The notes: generated by a model not told the origin, from the sequence alone. Positions 17,014 through 26,650 are shown, numbered from the stretch's first letter. The stretch: 64,000 nt of DNA from Chryseobacterium sp. ISL-6 (GCF_018613715.1 NZ_JAGGPT010000010.1:1-64000); one strand, 5' to 3'. Made by a program: numbers and translations.

Positions 17014-17598
17014 ATGTCCAATTTTGAAACGTTTTTTGATTACATTCAAGAAATATCAGGAAAATTGCTATCAGAAGATGATAAGCAATTATTGACAGTA
17101 CATTTCAAACCCAAAAAACTTCGAAAACGACAATATTTTTTACAGGAAGGAGACGTTTGCAAATATATTGGATTTATTGTAAAGGGCTCCGCCAGAACCT
17201 TTACAGTAGATGAGAAAGGACATGAAAATATACTAAAATTGTCTATAGAAAATTGGTGGCTGACAGATTTTGAAAGCTTTTACCTTCTAACACCAAGCCG
17301 CTTTAATATTGAAGCGTTGGAGGAACTTGAGATCCTACAATCAACAAACGCGGAAATTGAAGAATTTCTCAAGCATATCCCTGCTTTTTCTGCGATGTCG
17401 AACGTGATTAGCCAAAACAATACTATTGCAGCTCAGAAAAGAATGCTGGCTATTAACTATTCAGCTGAAGAGCGCTATGAGGAATTCGTCAAAAATTATC
17501 CTTATTTTCTTCAGCGGTTTCCGCAAAACATGATCGCTTCTTATCTTGGATTAACATCTGAAACTCTGAGCAGGATAAAGAAAAACGCTTTAAAATAG
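17014..17598 (+). CDS. Crp/Fnr family transcriptional regulator (paralogue of the 16.1 kb gene)
   Basis: 194 residues with the same architecture as the neighbour: a nucleotide-binding-like barrel with FLQEGDVCKYIGFIVKGSAR, and a winged helix with MIASYLGLTSETLSRIKKNA. It is divergent from the 16085-16675 paralogue across a 338-bp gap holding an orphan terminator. The next gene downstream on the same strand, after 438 bp, is an SDR, so again regulator and SDR are paired. Ligand unknown. Confidence 0.92.
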   Translation: MSNFETFFDYIQEISGKLLSEDDKQLLTVHFKPKKLRKRQYFLQEGDVCKYIGFIVKGSARTFTVDEKGHENILKLSIENWWLTDFESFYLLTPSRFNIEALEELEILQSTNAEIEEFLKHIPAFSAMSNVISQNNTIAAQKRMLAINYSAEERYEEFVKNYPYFLQRFPQNMIASYLGLTSETLSRIKKNALK

Positions 17599-18036
17599 AT
17601 CCTTTAACTATCTTAGGATTCGCTATCATTTTACGCCTGTTAGATTGAATCACCTAAGGATCTTCTACCCACCTGACATAAACATCCTATAAATCAATGC
17701 CCGGATTTGTATAATTTGTAAATTACCTCCGCCAGATACCCCAATTTGGATTATGCAATTTTGTCCCTTCCCCCAATGAAAAAGTACTTAATGATGCAAT
17801 TTATGCCTTTGTGATCCTTTAGCATTCTCTTTTTTTCATTTTCACATTTTCCATAAGTCGCTTTTTTACAACCTTTTAACATATCTATTTGATTTAAATC
17901 ATCACTTTGAATTGATATTTGTCACTTGTAATCAATGATCCATCTCAACGTGCAGCTCGTTATGATGCAGCAACTTTGCATATACTTCAGAAGGAAAAAA
18001 ACCTGAAGAATTTCAATGCAATTAATAATAGAAATC
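17599..18036 (+). other. Intergenic leader before the SDR, possible gene tail
   Basis: Mostly without signal. From about 17917 a start-less plus-strand frame reads NDPSQRAARYDAATLHILQK and then EKNLKNFNAINN, ending at 18044 just inside the SDR start. It looks protein-like but I cannot assign it; it may be the 3' end of a deleted gene. Confidence 0.25.
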
Positions 18037-18795
18037 ATGAGTAAATTAGAAAACAAGGTAGCGATAGTTACCGGTGCTTCCAAAGGAATTGGTGCAGCTA
18101 TTGCCAAACATTTTGCAGCAGCAGGTGCAAAGGTTGTTGTAAATTATGCCTCCAGCAAAGAAGGAGCAGACAAAGTCGTTAAAGCAATAACAAATAATGG
18201 TGGAATAGCCATTGCAGTACAAGCAGATGTATCGAACGAAGCAGATGTGATCAGGTTGTTTAAAGAAACCGAGAATGCTTTCGGCACCCTGGATATTTTA
18301 GTCAATAATGCGGTATCTCAGGGATATGCACCTATTGAAGAAATTTCGGTAAAGGATTTCCACCAAAGTTTCAACGTCAATGTGTTAGGAACTGTATTGA
18401 CTATCCAGGCAGCTCTGAAACTTTTTGGAGATAAAGGCGGAAACATCATCAATATTAGTTCGGGTGCAAGTAAATACCCACTTCCAAATGCATCATTATA
18501 CTCTTCAACCAAGGCCGCAATAGATGCGTTCACCATTGCATTATCTAAAGAACTGGGTGGAAAAAATATCCGTATCAATTCTATTTTGCCCGGCGCTACG
18601 GAAACAGAAGGTGCAACCAGTGCAGGCGTTACCGCCGGCAGTGAGTATGAAAAAATGTTTATCGAAAAAACACCACTTGGCCGCAGAGGACAGCCCGCAG
18701 ATATTGCAAAAGCTGCGGTATTCCTGGCTTCAGATGATGCAGCCTGGATTACGGGTGAGCAAATTTCCGTTTCGGGTGGTATGTATGGTTTTTAA
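18037..18795 (+). CDS. SDR family oxidoreductase
   Basis: 252 residues from MSKLENKVAIVTGAS (ATG at 18037; the ATG at 18016 adds seven residues). Motifs: TGASKGIG (12-19), NNAV at 90-93 in place of the usual NNAG, Ser141 (IINISSG), Tyr155 and Lys159 in YSSTKAAID, and GRRGQPADIAKAAVFLASDD near the C-terminus. It resembles 3-oxoacyl-ACP reductase-type SDRs but is isolated from fatty-acid genes. It follows a Crp/Fnr regulator. Its C-terminus matches the orphan fragment at 14894-14944. Confidence 0.94.
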   Translation: MSKLENKVAIVTGASKGIGAAIAKHFAAAGAKVVVNYASSKEGADKVVKAITNNGGIAIAVQADVSNEADVIRLFKETENAFGTLDILVNNAVSQGYAPIEEISVKDFHQSFNVNVLGTVLTIQAALKLFGDKGGNIINISSGASKYPLPNASLYSSTKAAIDAFTIALSKELGGKNIRINSILPGATETEGATSAGVTAGSEYEKMFIEKTPLGRRGQPADIAKAAVFLASDDAAWITGEQISVSGGMYGF

Positions 18796-18884
18796 AATCG
18801 CAACTCCAAAAATGAAAGTTAATAAGACTTATCATTGATTAACAGTGTTTTTTTTCAAACTACATTTTCGGTTATGGTACTCAA

Positions 18885-18918
18885 CCGGAAAAGCGATGCT
18901 TTTCCGGCTTTATTTTTT
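18885..18918 (+). terminator. Rho-independent terminator after the SDR gene
   Basis: CCGGAAAAGC (18885-18894) pairs perfectly with GCTTTTCCGG (18898-18907) around a 3-base loop, followed by CTTTATTTTTT. It is 90 bp past the SDR stop. Confidence 0.85.
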
Positions 18919-19084
18919 AGTAACCGATTGTTAATTTAGAGAATATACGTCCGAAAAACATTGCTTCTGGTGATTCGTTATACCACTCAATTTTTGCAGA
19001 TCCGAGATGTAAAGAATATTCTTTATAATTTTGACCACATTCGTTTAATGATTAACTTCACATTTCACCGAATTAATCTCTCAC

Positions 19085-19489
19085 ATGAAAAAAATAATAC
19101 TATTTCTTTTAATGACTTTTGTTTTGACAGCCTGTGGAAACGATTGTTATAATGCTCCTCTGCCTATCATTTTTGAATTCGTTGATGTTGATAATGTAAA
19201 CCTGATTACCAACGGAACTCTTAATAACTTTTCAGTCAAAGACGAAAATCAAGTTGTGATACAGGCTTCCAAAACAGATGATGACAAGATTATTTTAGAG
19301 AATGTAGGTGAATATAATGGCACAAAAAATTACACATTCTATTCTTCAGTCAAAACTTTTAATTTTTCAATACAGTCGTCCGAATTCAAAGGAGGCTGTG
19401 ATGGGTTCCAAATAAACAAACTGACATTTACGGGAGTAGGTTTTGATGTTAAAGAAGAAAAAGGATACTATAAAATTATACTGCAATAA
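19085..19489 (+). CDS. Hypothetical small lipoprotein
   Basis: 134 residues. The N-terminus MKKIILFLLMTFVLTAC ends in a lipobox (LTAC), so the mature protein should be anchored by an acylated Cys in the periplasm or outer membrane. The rest is beta-rich and contains Cys pairs (CGNDC near the start, GGCDGF near 105). I recognise no family. It is isolated: the 289 bp upstream hold the SDR terminator and no further gene, and no operon partner is evident. Confidence 0.75.
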   Translation: MKKIILFLLMTFVLTACGNDCYNAPLPIIFEFVDVDNVNLITNGTLNNFSVKDENQVVIQASKTDDDKIILENVGEYNGTKNYTFYSSVKTFNFSIQSSEFKGGCDGFQINKLTFTGVGFDVKEEKGYYKIILQ

Positions 19490-20047
19490 TATAAATAGTT
19501 TTACAACTTGTATTTCCTTCGGAAAAATGACCCAATTATCAAACTGTCAATATGATGACTTGCAATACTGAACTTGTAATAATTGATAAGTGCTTTTTAT
19601 TACTTTTTTCAACTTCAATTTTTGAGATATTTGCTTTAAGTGAGCTCTCTTAGTTTATTCGGGAATGTATAAGATTTTCATAATTCTTTTCCATAGTATA
19701 TCAGTTCACAAAATACAGCCGTAAAAACCTATCAATCAGTTTTTCAGGATTATTTTTTATCCCTAAAGTGACTCTCACACCAGTACAGAAGGGAAGATTC
19801 CCATCATCTCCAATTAACAAAAAATGAAAAATTCATCATAAATTTTATCAAAATAATTTATATTGACGACTGGTTATTAAAAACTTAACAATAAAAATAC
19901 TTATTTATTAAAATAATTTTCTTTTTTTTGCGTTTTACTAATATATGCCCATAAACCAACAATTAAATGTCATTACTTTCCTTTTTAGTTTATGGTAATC
20001 CCCTCACTAACATTTGATTACTGCAAAAACAGCAAAAACAACTACTT
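19490..20047. other. Long AT-rich intergenic region upstream of lpxD
   Basis: I see no coding frame, hairpin terminator or repeat that I can support in these 558 bp. The base composition is very AT-rich near 19840-19930, as in promoter regions, but I cannot place a promoter with confidence. Confidence 0.45.
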
Positions 20048-21061
20048 ATGAAATCATTTTCAGCATTAGAAATTAATACGTTATTAAAAGGTTACATAGT
20101 AGGCGGTACGTCGCATTCTGTTTCCTCTCCTGAGCAAATAGAACTCGCCGGAAATCATCAAATTACTTTTATAGGTAGTAAAAAATACGAAAAACTTTGG
20201 GCATGCAGTAAAGCATCGGTAGCTGTTGTAAATAATGATATATCTATTGAGCCCGGTGAAAACAGAGCATTTATAAAGGTTAATAATGCTGACCTTGCCA
20301 TGTCGCAGATACTGGAATTGTTTGCACCCCTTCATCCACAATTCGATACAGATATTCATACTACAGCTTCGGTACACCCTTCTGCTATTATTGGTGTAGG
20401 TGTACGTATTGGTGCAGGTACATATATTGGCCCTAATGTAGAATTGGGTGACAATGTAACCATTTACCCAAATGCTACGATTTTAGATAAAAGCACTATT
20501 GGTAAAAACAGTACTATATGGAGCGGTGTTGTTATTAGAGAAAACTGTCATATTGGTAAAAACACAATAATTCATCCCAATGCAACTATTGGTGCAGATG
20601 GTTTTGGGTTTAGACCATGCCCTGAAAGGGGATTGGCAAAAGTCCCACAAATTGGTAATGTTATCATTGGGGATTGGGTAGAAATTGGTGCCGGTACGTG
20701 TGTTGACCGTGGTAAATTTAGCTCTACCATTATTGGCGATGGATGTAAGATCGATAATCTTGTGCAAATCGGTCACAACAGTATACTGGGTAAGTTTTGT
20801 ATTATGGCTGGTAACAGTGGACTTGCAGGGAGTGTTACTCTGGGTAATGGTGTTATTATTGGTGGAAGCGCCTCTATTAAAGACCATACTACTATTGGCG
20901 ATGGCGCCACTATAGGTGCGGGGTCTGGTGTTGTAGGCGATGTACCTGCTGGTAAAACCTATCTTGGTTATCCTGCTGCCGAAGCACGCACTACTCTAAA
21001 ACAATGGGCTTTTCTTAAAAGACTTACGGCTGGAAAAAAAGAAATCAGCGAACTAACGTAA
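20048..21061 (+). CDS. lpxD: UDP-3-O-acylglucosamine N-acyltransferase (LpxD)
   Basis: 337 residues, the usual length of LpxD. An N-terminal uridine-binding domain (about 1-100) leads into a left-handed beta-helix of hexapeptide repeats (about 105-300; for example [14 protein letters not shown]), then a C-terminal helix ([12 protein letters not shown]). The catalytic His of the family corresponds to His243 in DNLVQIGHN. The enzyme adds the N-linked 3-hydroxyacyl chain in lipid A synthesis. In Bacteroidetes lpxD normally sits with lpxC/fabZ and lpxA; none of those are here, so this is probably an additional or transferred copy (inference). A lipoprotein gene follows after 22 bp. Confidence 0.93.
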   Translation: MKSFSALEINTLLKGYIVGGTSHSVSSPEQIELAGNHQITFIGSKKYEKLWACSKASVAVVNNDISIEPGENRAFIKVNNADLAMSQILELFAPLHPQFDTDIHTTASVHPSAIIGVGVRIGAGTYIGPNVELGDNVTIYPNATILDKSTIGKNSTIWSGVVIRENCHIGKNTIIHPNATIGADGFGFRPCPERGLAKVPQIGNVIIGDWVEIGAGTCVDRGKFSSTIIGDGCKIDNLVQIGHNSILGKFCIMAGNSGLAGSVTLGNGVIIGGSASIKDHTTIGDGATIGAGSGVVGDVPAGKTYLGYPAAEARTTLKQWAFLKRLTAGKKEISELT

Positions 21062-21082
21062 GACAATTATCAGTGTTTTAAA

Positions 21083-21481
21083 ATGAAATTATTAGTATTT
21101 ATTTTATCTTCAATTCTCCTATTAAATTCATGCCTGGGTGATTATGATGCTCCTCCTCCTGAAATCAAAAAATCTATAAAATATTTTGTATACAAATCAC
21201 TAACCAGAAAAAATAATATCGTAACATTTACTGTGATACATGAAGGCACCTGCACTGCAAAGTCATATTATGAAATCACTCAGCCTAGTGATGCCACTTT
21301 TGTATCCTACTCTACCTGTGATCATTACACTACACAAAAAGGAACATTTGGTAATGGAAGTATGATATTCAATGGGGTTATTTATAATGCTTCAATTAAA
21401 GGAGATGAATTAACCGTTTCACAATTCAATACAGTAATGGGTGATACCTATGAGGAAATCACAATTGCAAAAAGGCAGTAG
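21083..21481 (+). CDS. Hypothetical small lipoprotein
   Basis: 132 residues with a lipoprotein signal ending in the lipobox LNSC (MKLLVFILSSILLLNSC). The mature part is a short beta-rich domain with two Cys (GTCTAKSYY and YSTCDHY) that could form a disulphide. I recognise no family. It begins 22 bp after lpxD and may be co-transcribed with it, but nothing links its function to lipid A. Confidence 0.72.
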   Translation: MKLLVFILSSILLLNSCLGDYDAPPPEIKKSIKYFVYKSLTRKNNIVTFTVIHEGTCTAKSYYEITQPSDATFVSYSTCDHYTTQKGTFGNGSMIFNGVIYNASIKGDELTVSQFNTVMGDTYEEITIAKRQ

Positions 21482-21514
21482 CCGAAAATGATAACAAGCT
21501 ATACATATAATAAG

Positions 21515-22096
21515 TCACTTGCTTTTTTTCGAAATTATATTTCTAATCCTACTTAAAGACTGTGGTGTTATTTTTAAATAAGAAGCAATATATTGTTGTG
21601 GTACTTGTAATGCTAAAATTGGATAACGGCTGATAAATTCAAGATATTTCGTTTTAGCATCACCATAATTTAAAAAATCATTATCTTTTAATTTGTTTAA
21701 AAGTTGCGCTTCGGTTATACTTTTCAGGTAAATATAAAAGTTGGGAAGATCTTCACTCAGTTTTTCAATAACCGATTTTTGGATCGAATAAATTGTTGAG
21801 TCTGTAACCGCCTGAAAAGCATCCTTGCTTGGTAATGATGCATAATAACTCTCCAGATCAACAAAGAATTGACTCTCACGAACAAAGTATTTTGTAACCT
21901 CTGTATCATTTTTATCAATAGAATAACCCCTTATTATACCATTTTCTACAAACCCAATTTTATTTGAAACTCCATCAATCTGTTGAAAATGCTCATTAGC
22001 TTTGAGTTCATTTTTTTTGAATAACAATGAGACATGATCTATGCTCTCTTGTGATAAAATACCTCCAAAACTTAAAGATGATCTTAACTTTTCCAT
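21515..22096 (-). CDS. Crp/Fnr family transcriptional regulator
   Basis: 193 residues with an N-terminal nucleotide-binding-like barrel and the winged-helix signature YIASYLKITPQSLSRIRNII. No FNR cysteines. It starts 2 bp after the stop of the epimerase/reductase gene at 22099 and must be co-transcribed with it, the enzyme first. Ligand unknown. It is a more distant paralogue than the 16-17 kb pair. Confidence 0.92.
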   Translation of the reverse strand: MEKLRSSLSFGGILSQESIDHVSLLFKKNELKANEHFQQIDGVSNKIGFVENGIIRGYSIDKNDTEVTKYFVRESQFFVDLESYYASLPSKDAFQAVTDSTIYSIQKSVIEKLSEDLPNFYIYLKSITEAQLLNKLKDNDFLNYGDAKTKYLEFISRYPILALQVPQQYIASYLKITPQSLSRIRNIISKKSK

Positions 22097-22098
22097 TT

Positions 22099-23127
22099 TT
22101 ATTTTATAATTCCCAATTCACTGATACTTTTTGCACAGGATAAAACAGCTTCTTCTAAAGATAATGGTTTCCACTGTAGTTCATTTATTGCTTTTGAAGT
22201 ATCTATTTTCCTTTTTATTCTCAAATCTATTAAAATTGGCTTTAAAGCGGTATCAAAATTAGAAAGTAATTTTACAAATATATCTGGAAGCTCTTTAGAT
22301 GGTATTTTCCTGTCTGGATTATGTAATTTTAGTATTGCTGCAATATCTTTAAAAGTTAAATATCCTGATGAAGCTATATATCTCTGATTCTTTGCCTGTG
22401 GCAATTCCATAGCCCTTATTAATAAGTCTGCAACAGAACGAACATCAACGATATCAAATCCTATTTTAGGTAATGCTGGTGTGCTTCCATCCATTAATTT
22501 GATCACTATATTTGCAGAAGTACCGAAATCATCTTCTAATACAGGTCCTAATATAGCTCCTGGTAAAACAGTAGTTAATTCTAAACCAGATCTATCTTTT
22601 TGAATAAATTTCCATGCTGACTTTTCTGCAATTGTCTTACTTCTGATATAAGGTGTTGTATCTTTTTTATTATTTTCATCGGTCCAGTTGTTTTCATTTA
22701 ATGTTGAAGCAAGTTCATTTTTTGTTTTGCCATACATTACTGATGCTAGGGACGAAGTTATCACCACACGCTTTACACCATTTGCTGATGCCGCTTTTAG
22801 TATATTTAAAGTACCTGATTTTGCAGGTTCTATGAGTTCTTCTTCTTTTTTAGGTAAAACACGAGGAAATGGTGATGCAATATGTTGAATAAAATCAATA
22901 TTTTCTGTCAATTGAAACCAAACATCTGTCGATTTCAAATCTGCTTCAACAAAAGAAATATTTTGAGCATTTGAGGTATGTTTTTCAATGATTGCTTTAA
23001 TGGCACCTGCCCTCTCGAGGTTTCGTAATGTCCCGATAACTGTATATCCTTTTTCCAAAAGCTGGATTGCTGTGTGTAGACCTAAAAAGCCAGACACCCC
23101 TGTTAATAAAACTCTTTTATTGTTCAT
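22099..23127 (-). CDS. NAD-dependent epimerase/dehydratase family protein (extended SDR)
   Basis: 342 residues. The N-terminus has the extended-SDR motif LLTGVSGFLGLHTA (TGxxGxxG). Further on there is ADLKSTDVW (cofactor Asp), Ser residues in RVVITSSLASV, and the catalytic Tyr and Lys in TPYIRSKTIAEKSAW. The overall sequence is like the dihydroflavonol-4-reductase or aldehyde-reductase branch rather than sugar epimerases; the substrate is unknown. It is first in a two-gene operon with a Crp/Fnr regulator. The 432-bp region upstream holds palindromic words, noted separately. Confidence 0.88.
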   Translation of the reverse strand: MNNKRVLLTGVSGFLGLHTAIQLLEKGYTVIGTLRNLERAGAIKAIIEKHTSNAQNISFVEADLKSTDVWFQLTENIDFIQHIASPFPRVLPKKEEELIEPAKSGTLNILKAASANGVKRVVITSSLASVMYGKTKNELASTLNENNWTDENNKKDTTPYIRSKTIAEKSAWKFIQKDRSGLELTTVLPGAILGPVLEDDFGTSANIVIKLMDGSTPALPKIGFDIVDVRSVADLLIRAMELPQAKNQRYIASSGYLTFKDIAAILKLHNPDRKIPSKELPDIFVKLLSNFDTALKPILIDLRIKRKIDTSKAINELQWKPLSLEEAVLSCAKSISELGIIK

Positions 23128-23362
23128 GATCTTTTTTTTAATGTTTAATGTTTTAATGAAAAACTCTAATCATTATCATTAGAAATACAGTAATAATAAT
23201 TTCAAAAAAGAGTAAAATAGCAATCTCTTTTTTGATATTTTAATTGAATACAAAATAATTTTTAAATCATTTGTTTCCCAGTTTCGTGTATATAAAATTT
23301 CCGTACTGTTATTTTTTAAAATTATTATAACAAAAGTTCTATTTCGAGAACAGGTACTCCGT

Positions 23363-23416
23363 TTTACAATTGTAAAGTTACTGGTTGTCATTGAGTTGAC
23401 AATTACCATTTGTTAA
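23363..23416. promoter_or_regulatory. Candidate symmetric regulatory sites far upstream of the reductase/Crp operon
   Basis: Three words cluster here: the perfect palindrome TTTACAATTGTAAA (23363-23376), an inverted pair TTGTCA/TGACAA (about 23385-23402), and TTACCATTTGTTAA (23403-23416), which differs by one base from the core of the 358/976 operators. All are 235-290 bp upstream of the ATG at 23127, so the link is tentative. Confidence 0.3.
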
Positions 23417-23470
23417 AAAATACTGTCATTACCTTTTTTCGATTAAGTCATTACTTAGTATAATCTCCCA

Positions 23471-23499
23471 AAAAAACCTCTGAAAAATTCAAAGGTTTT
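23471..23499 (-). terminator. Terminator downstream of the serine hydrolase gene
   Basis: AAAACCT (23473-23479) and AGGTTTT (23493-23499) form a stem. On the minus strand it is followed by a run of seven T (the AAAAAAA at 23470-23476 on plus). It is about 60 bp past the stop of the gene at 23560. Confidence 0.55.
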
Positions 23500-23559
23500 A
23501 TTTTTTCACCATTTTTAAAAACACTTTCGTATCGTTTTAAGATATTATTCTTTACACTA

Positions 23560-25062
23560 TCAAATTTCACCCAATCCCTTCAAAACTTTTTTCCCATTTT
23601 CATTTTTAGGATTGAGTTCTATTGATTTTTTGTACATTTTTATCGCCTCATCCTTTTCGTTATTTAGTAATAAAGTTTCTCCATAACTATCAAATGCATT
23701 CCAACTTTCCGGGAATATTTGAGTCGTGGTTTTAAAAACATGAAGTGCTGAAGCTAATTTTTTCTGTCGGGCAAGTTCATAACCCATTCGAATCAATTCT
23801 CTTTCGGTGACCCTATATTTTTGAGGGTTTTTATTGTATTTGTTCAACAGTTGATTGGCTTCTTTTACTCCTTTATCTACAAGTGTACTTCCGTATATCC
23901 TTGAAAAAGCCTGTCGAACCGGATCATATTGTTTCTGATTCAATAATGCTATCATGGCATTTGATGCAGAAAAAACAGCATTGCTTCCATTATTTTCCAG
24001 TAGAATAACGGACTGTTTTTGAGAAATATTTCTCACTAATATACTTGTAAGACCCGTTATAGACCCATCATGAAAAACAATTTTTCCATTACTTTCATCC
24101 AAATATATCTCCCATCCCAATCCATATCCTACTTCTTTTTCATCAAGTTTATATACTGCTGTTTTTCCATCATTAAGTTTTACCCGGGTAAATGCTTCAT
24201 TGAGTTCCTCTTGTCCCAGCAACACACCACTGTAAAGACTCTGGTCAAAAAGATAAAGATCTTCCGCTGTGCTTACTATTCCTCCATTCCCATAAAAATT
24301 GCTATGCTCACTTATTTTGAAATTTTCCTGCATGCTGTGAACATTCTCAAGCTTTGTTGTATAAAGATTTCTAAAACTATAACGCTCAACCTCTCCTTCC
24401 TGTAAAACACCTCTATCAAAGGGCTGTATACTGTTTTTCATCCCAGCTGGTTTAAAGATATTTTCCTGTAAATATTTGGAATATGGTATTCCTGAAACTT
24501 TCTCAACAATCAGTGCCGCAATGCAGAAATTCACGTTGTTATATTCCCATTTTTCTCCGGGAGCAAAGCTAAGTGGAACTTTATACTGAATCAATGTCGG
24601 AATAATATCACTATTGGTTATAATCTTATCAGGATTCTGTTCCATTACAGAATCAAAGAGGTGATAATAATCTACCAAACCTGAAGTATTACTGAGCAGA
24701 TGCTTTATAGTAACCTCTTTATATGGAAAATCGGCAAGATATTTCTGGACAGGATCACTAAGTTTAAGCTTTCCTTTTTGTTTAAGCTGCAATATAGCCG
24801 TTGATGTAAAGGTTTTAGAAATAGAAGCTATTGGAAATTTAGAATCTGATGAAAGAGGTAGTTGCGTTGTTAAGTTAGCAAAACCCAGCGACTGCCGATA
24901 AACAATACCGTTTTTATCAGCAATTAATACATTGCCATTAAACTGTTGGTCAGCGTGTAATTCTTTAAAAAATGTGACAACATCCTTTCTTTGACCAGAG
25001 ATAAAAGAAAATATAAATAATGGTACCAAGCAAAAAATGTAAGTAGAGACTGTTCTTCTCAT
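23560..25062 (-). CDS. Serine hydrolase (class C beta-lactamase/penicillin-binding-like) with C-terminal TPRs
   Basis: 500 residues. A signal peptide (about 1-23) is followed by a beta-lactamase-family domain with the SxxK motif at Ser80-Lys83 (IASISKTF), the YxN motif at Tyr174-Asn176 (WEYNNVNF) and a late HxG-like motif (VFHDGSI), so the catalytic set looks complete. Residues from about 430 form a tetratricopeptide pair (ALHVFKTTTQIFPESWNAFD, then KMYKKSIELNP). This is the 'serine hydrolase' group common in Flavobacteria, secreted to the periplasm, acting as an esterase or D-amino-acid peptidase. Nothing suggests that it is an antibiotic resistance enzyme. Confidence 0.9.
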   Translation of the reverse strand: MRRTVSTYIFCLVPLFIFSFISGQRKDVVTFFKELHADQQFNGNVLIADKNGIVYRQSLGFANLTTQLPLSSDSKFPIASISKTFTSTAILQLKQKGKLKLSDPVQKYLADFPYKEVTIKHLLSNTSGLVDYYHLFDSVMEQNPDKIITNSDIIPTLIQYKVPLSFAPGEKWEYNNVNFCIAALIVEKVSGIPYSKYLQENIFKPAGMKNSIQPFDRGVLQEGEVERYSFRNLYTTKLENVHSMQENFKISEHSNFYGNGGIVSTAEDLYLFDQSLYSGVLLGQEELNEAFTRVKLNDGKTAVYKLDEKEVGYGLGWEIYLDESNGKIVFHDGSITGLTSILVRNISQKQSVILLENNGSNAVFSASNAMIALLNQKQYDPVRQAFSRIYGSTLVDKGVKEANQLLNKYNKNPQKYRVTERELIRMGYELARQKKLASALHVFKTTTQIFPESWNAFDSYGETLLLNNEKDEAIKMYKKSIELNPKNENGKKVLKGLGEI

Positions 25063-25341
25063 AAAATGTTCTTTTGGAAATAGTTTAATAGTATATCGTA
25101 GTGCTAACTTAAGCGTTCATTAATAGAACAACTCAACATTCAATAACATAACCTCATTAACAAAATTTAATAAAAATAAATAAATTTTAAATAGCTAAAA
25201 TCAAGCTCATTGCATCAATAAATATATTTCCAATCGCCTTTCTACATTATATTAGCACTGATTTTAAACAATAATATGTACCTTTATAGTGAATTATTTA
25301 TAAACAAAACCAATCTCAGATTGAGAAATCTAAACAGCACA

Positions 25342-25938
25342 ATGAAGACTATTTTCACGATCCTTTTAGCCTCTGTATTAGCAGTCTCATGCAGCGGAAA
25401 TGATGACACTTCCGAAAATCCACAGCCAGCAGAAAAGAATGTACACAATTTCGAGTATAAAAATTATCATTTGAAAAATATTGTCCTTTACAAAGGACCC
25501 ATCGCTCATGAATCTGATCCCGGGGAGTCATATCTAAACAATTACTGGAATTCTTATAAGGAGCCGATTTGGAAAAAGATCAGTGTAGATACAAAAAGCA
25601 ATTTGATAAAATTGCTTTCCGGGACATCTGCAGATGTATCGTATCCGATTAAAGTTTCAAAAGATTCTTTGTTTATCATTAACAATAATGAACTGAATTA
25701 TATAGGAACTTTCAATAAAAAAGAGTCATCTTTTACTCTAAAAAGAACTTTTCAATATGTAAAAAAAGTTCCCAGGAATAATTCTACTCCTTTATTTGTT
25801 TCTCGTAATAGTACTTTTGGAATTTCTCATTACACCACCATATTCGGAAATAGTTCATTTACTACACCATCTGAAATGACCGAACCAGGTGATGAAGTTT
25901 TATGGAGTAATATTGAATATGATTACAAGGCACTCTAA
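25342..25938 (+). CDS. Hypothetical lipoprotein
   Basis: 198 residues from MKTIFTILLASVLAVSC (ATG at 25342). The earlier ATG at 25276 would put 22 residues before the signal peptide, which is unlikely. The lipobox AVSC is followed by a Ser/Asp-rich linker (SGNDDTSENPQPAEK), and the mature domain is rich in Tyr, Asn and Lys without a family I recognise. A weak terminator follows. It is probably surface- or periplasm-exposed. Confidence 0.75.
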   Translation: MKTIFTILLASVLAVSCSGNDDTSENPQPAEKNVHNFEYKNYHLKNIVLYKGPIAHESDPGESYLNNYWNSYKEPIWKKISVDTKSNLIKLLSGTSADVSYPIKVSKDSLFIINNNELNYIGTFNKKESSFTLKRTFQYVKKVPRNNSTPLFVSRNSTFGISHYTTIFGNSSFTTPSEMTEPGDEVLWSNIEYDYKAL

Positions 25939-25967
25939 AAAGTAAAAAGTGAAAAGGTAAAATACAA

Positions 25968-25991
25968 AAGGAGTAATCTCCTTCCTTTTTT
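25968..25991 (+). terminator. Short hairpin followed by a T run
   Basis: AAGGAG (25968-25973), a TAAT loop, CTCCTT (25978-25983), then CCTTTTTT. It is 30 bp past the lipoprotein stop. The stem is short, so efficiency is uncertain. Confidence 0.5.
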
Positions 25992-26035
25992 AGTAAAAGC
26001 AGTACCTTAGAAGCTGTAATTAACTTGCTTTTAAA

Positions 26036-26611
26036 ATGAATAACACACTACTTCTAGCCATACAAAGTACAATAAAAATAAGTTCGGATGAAGAAGAAAT
26101 AATTCAAGACTTATTCAAATTAAAAGAATATAAAAAAGGAGATTTCTTTCTTAAAGAAGGCGAAGTTTGTAAGTATGTGGGCTTTATCAAAAATGGTATT
26201 GTACGTTATTACATCAATGATGATGGAGAGGAAAAAACCTATGGCTTTTCAAAAGAAAATGAGTTTACCTGTAATTATGAAAGTTTTGTCCCACAAACCC
26301 CATCAAATCAGATTATTCAGGCTTTAGAAGATACTGAAATCTGGACAATTTCTTATGAAAATCTGCAGAAATTTTATGAAGAAATAGAGCTCGGGGAAAG
26401 ATTTGGAAGGATTGTTATTGAGCAGGTTTTCATTCAAACATTAAAAGATAGAAACTCATTCTATACTGATTCTCCAAAATCCCGTTATGAGAAGTTTCTT
26501 AAAGAACACTCTGATTTGCAACAACGGTTATCTCAATATTACATTGCTTCTTATGTAGGTGTAAAGCCACAATCTCTAAGCCGGATCAGAAAAAGAATAT
26601 CCCTTTTTTGA
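26036..26611 (+). CDS. Crp/Fnr family transcriptional regulator
   Basis: 191 residues: a barrel domain with FLKEGEVCKYVGFIKNGIVR and a winged helix with YIASYVGVKPQSLSRIRKR. No FNR cysteines; the ligand is unknown. It is the fifth Crp/Fnr paralogue in the window. Downstream after 70 bp are DUF4267-like and truncated membrane genes. An inverted repeat lies right in front of that next gene and may be this regulator's site (inference). Confidence 0.92.
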   Translation: MNNTLLLAIQSTIKISSDEEEIIQDLFKLKEYKKGDFFLKEGEVCKYVGFIKNGIVRYYINDDGEEKTYGFSKENEFTCNYESFVPQTPSNQIIQALEDTEIWTISYENLQKFYEEIELGERFGRIVIEQVFIQTLKDRNSFYTDSPKSRYEKFLKEHSDLQQRLSQYYIASYVGVKPQSLSRIRKRISLF

Positions 26612-26650
26612 TTTATTAACCCAGGTGCATTAATATTTATCAAGAGTTGA

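Noticed and set aside
20483-20887. A 134-residue minus-strand frame inside lpxD
   Set aside because: Antisense shadow created by the regular hexapeptide codon pattern of lpxD.
21083-21481. The two small lipoproteins at 19.1 and 21.1 kb as paralogues
   Set aside because: Apart from the lipoprotein signal and a Cys near the start I see no shared sequence.
23179-23409. A 76-residue minus-strand open frame upstream of the reductase gene
   Set aside because: Low-complexity Ile/Leu/Lys-rich product from AT-rich DNA, no recognisable domain, and it covers the likely promoter region.
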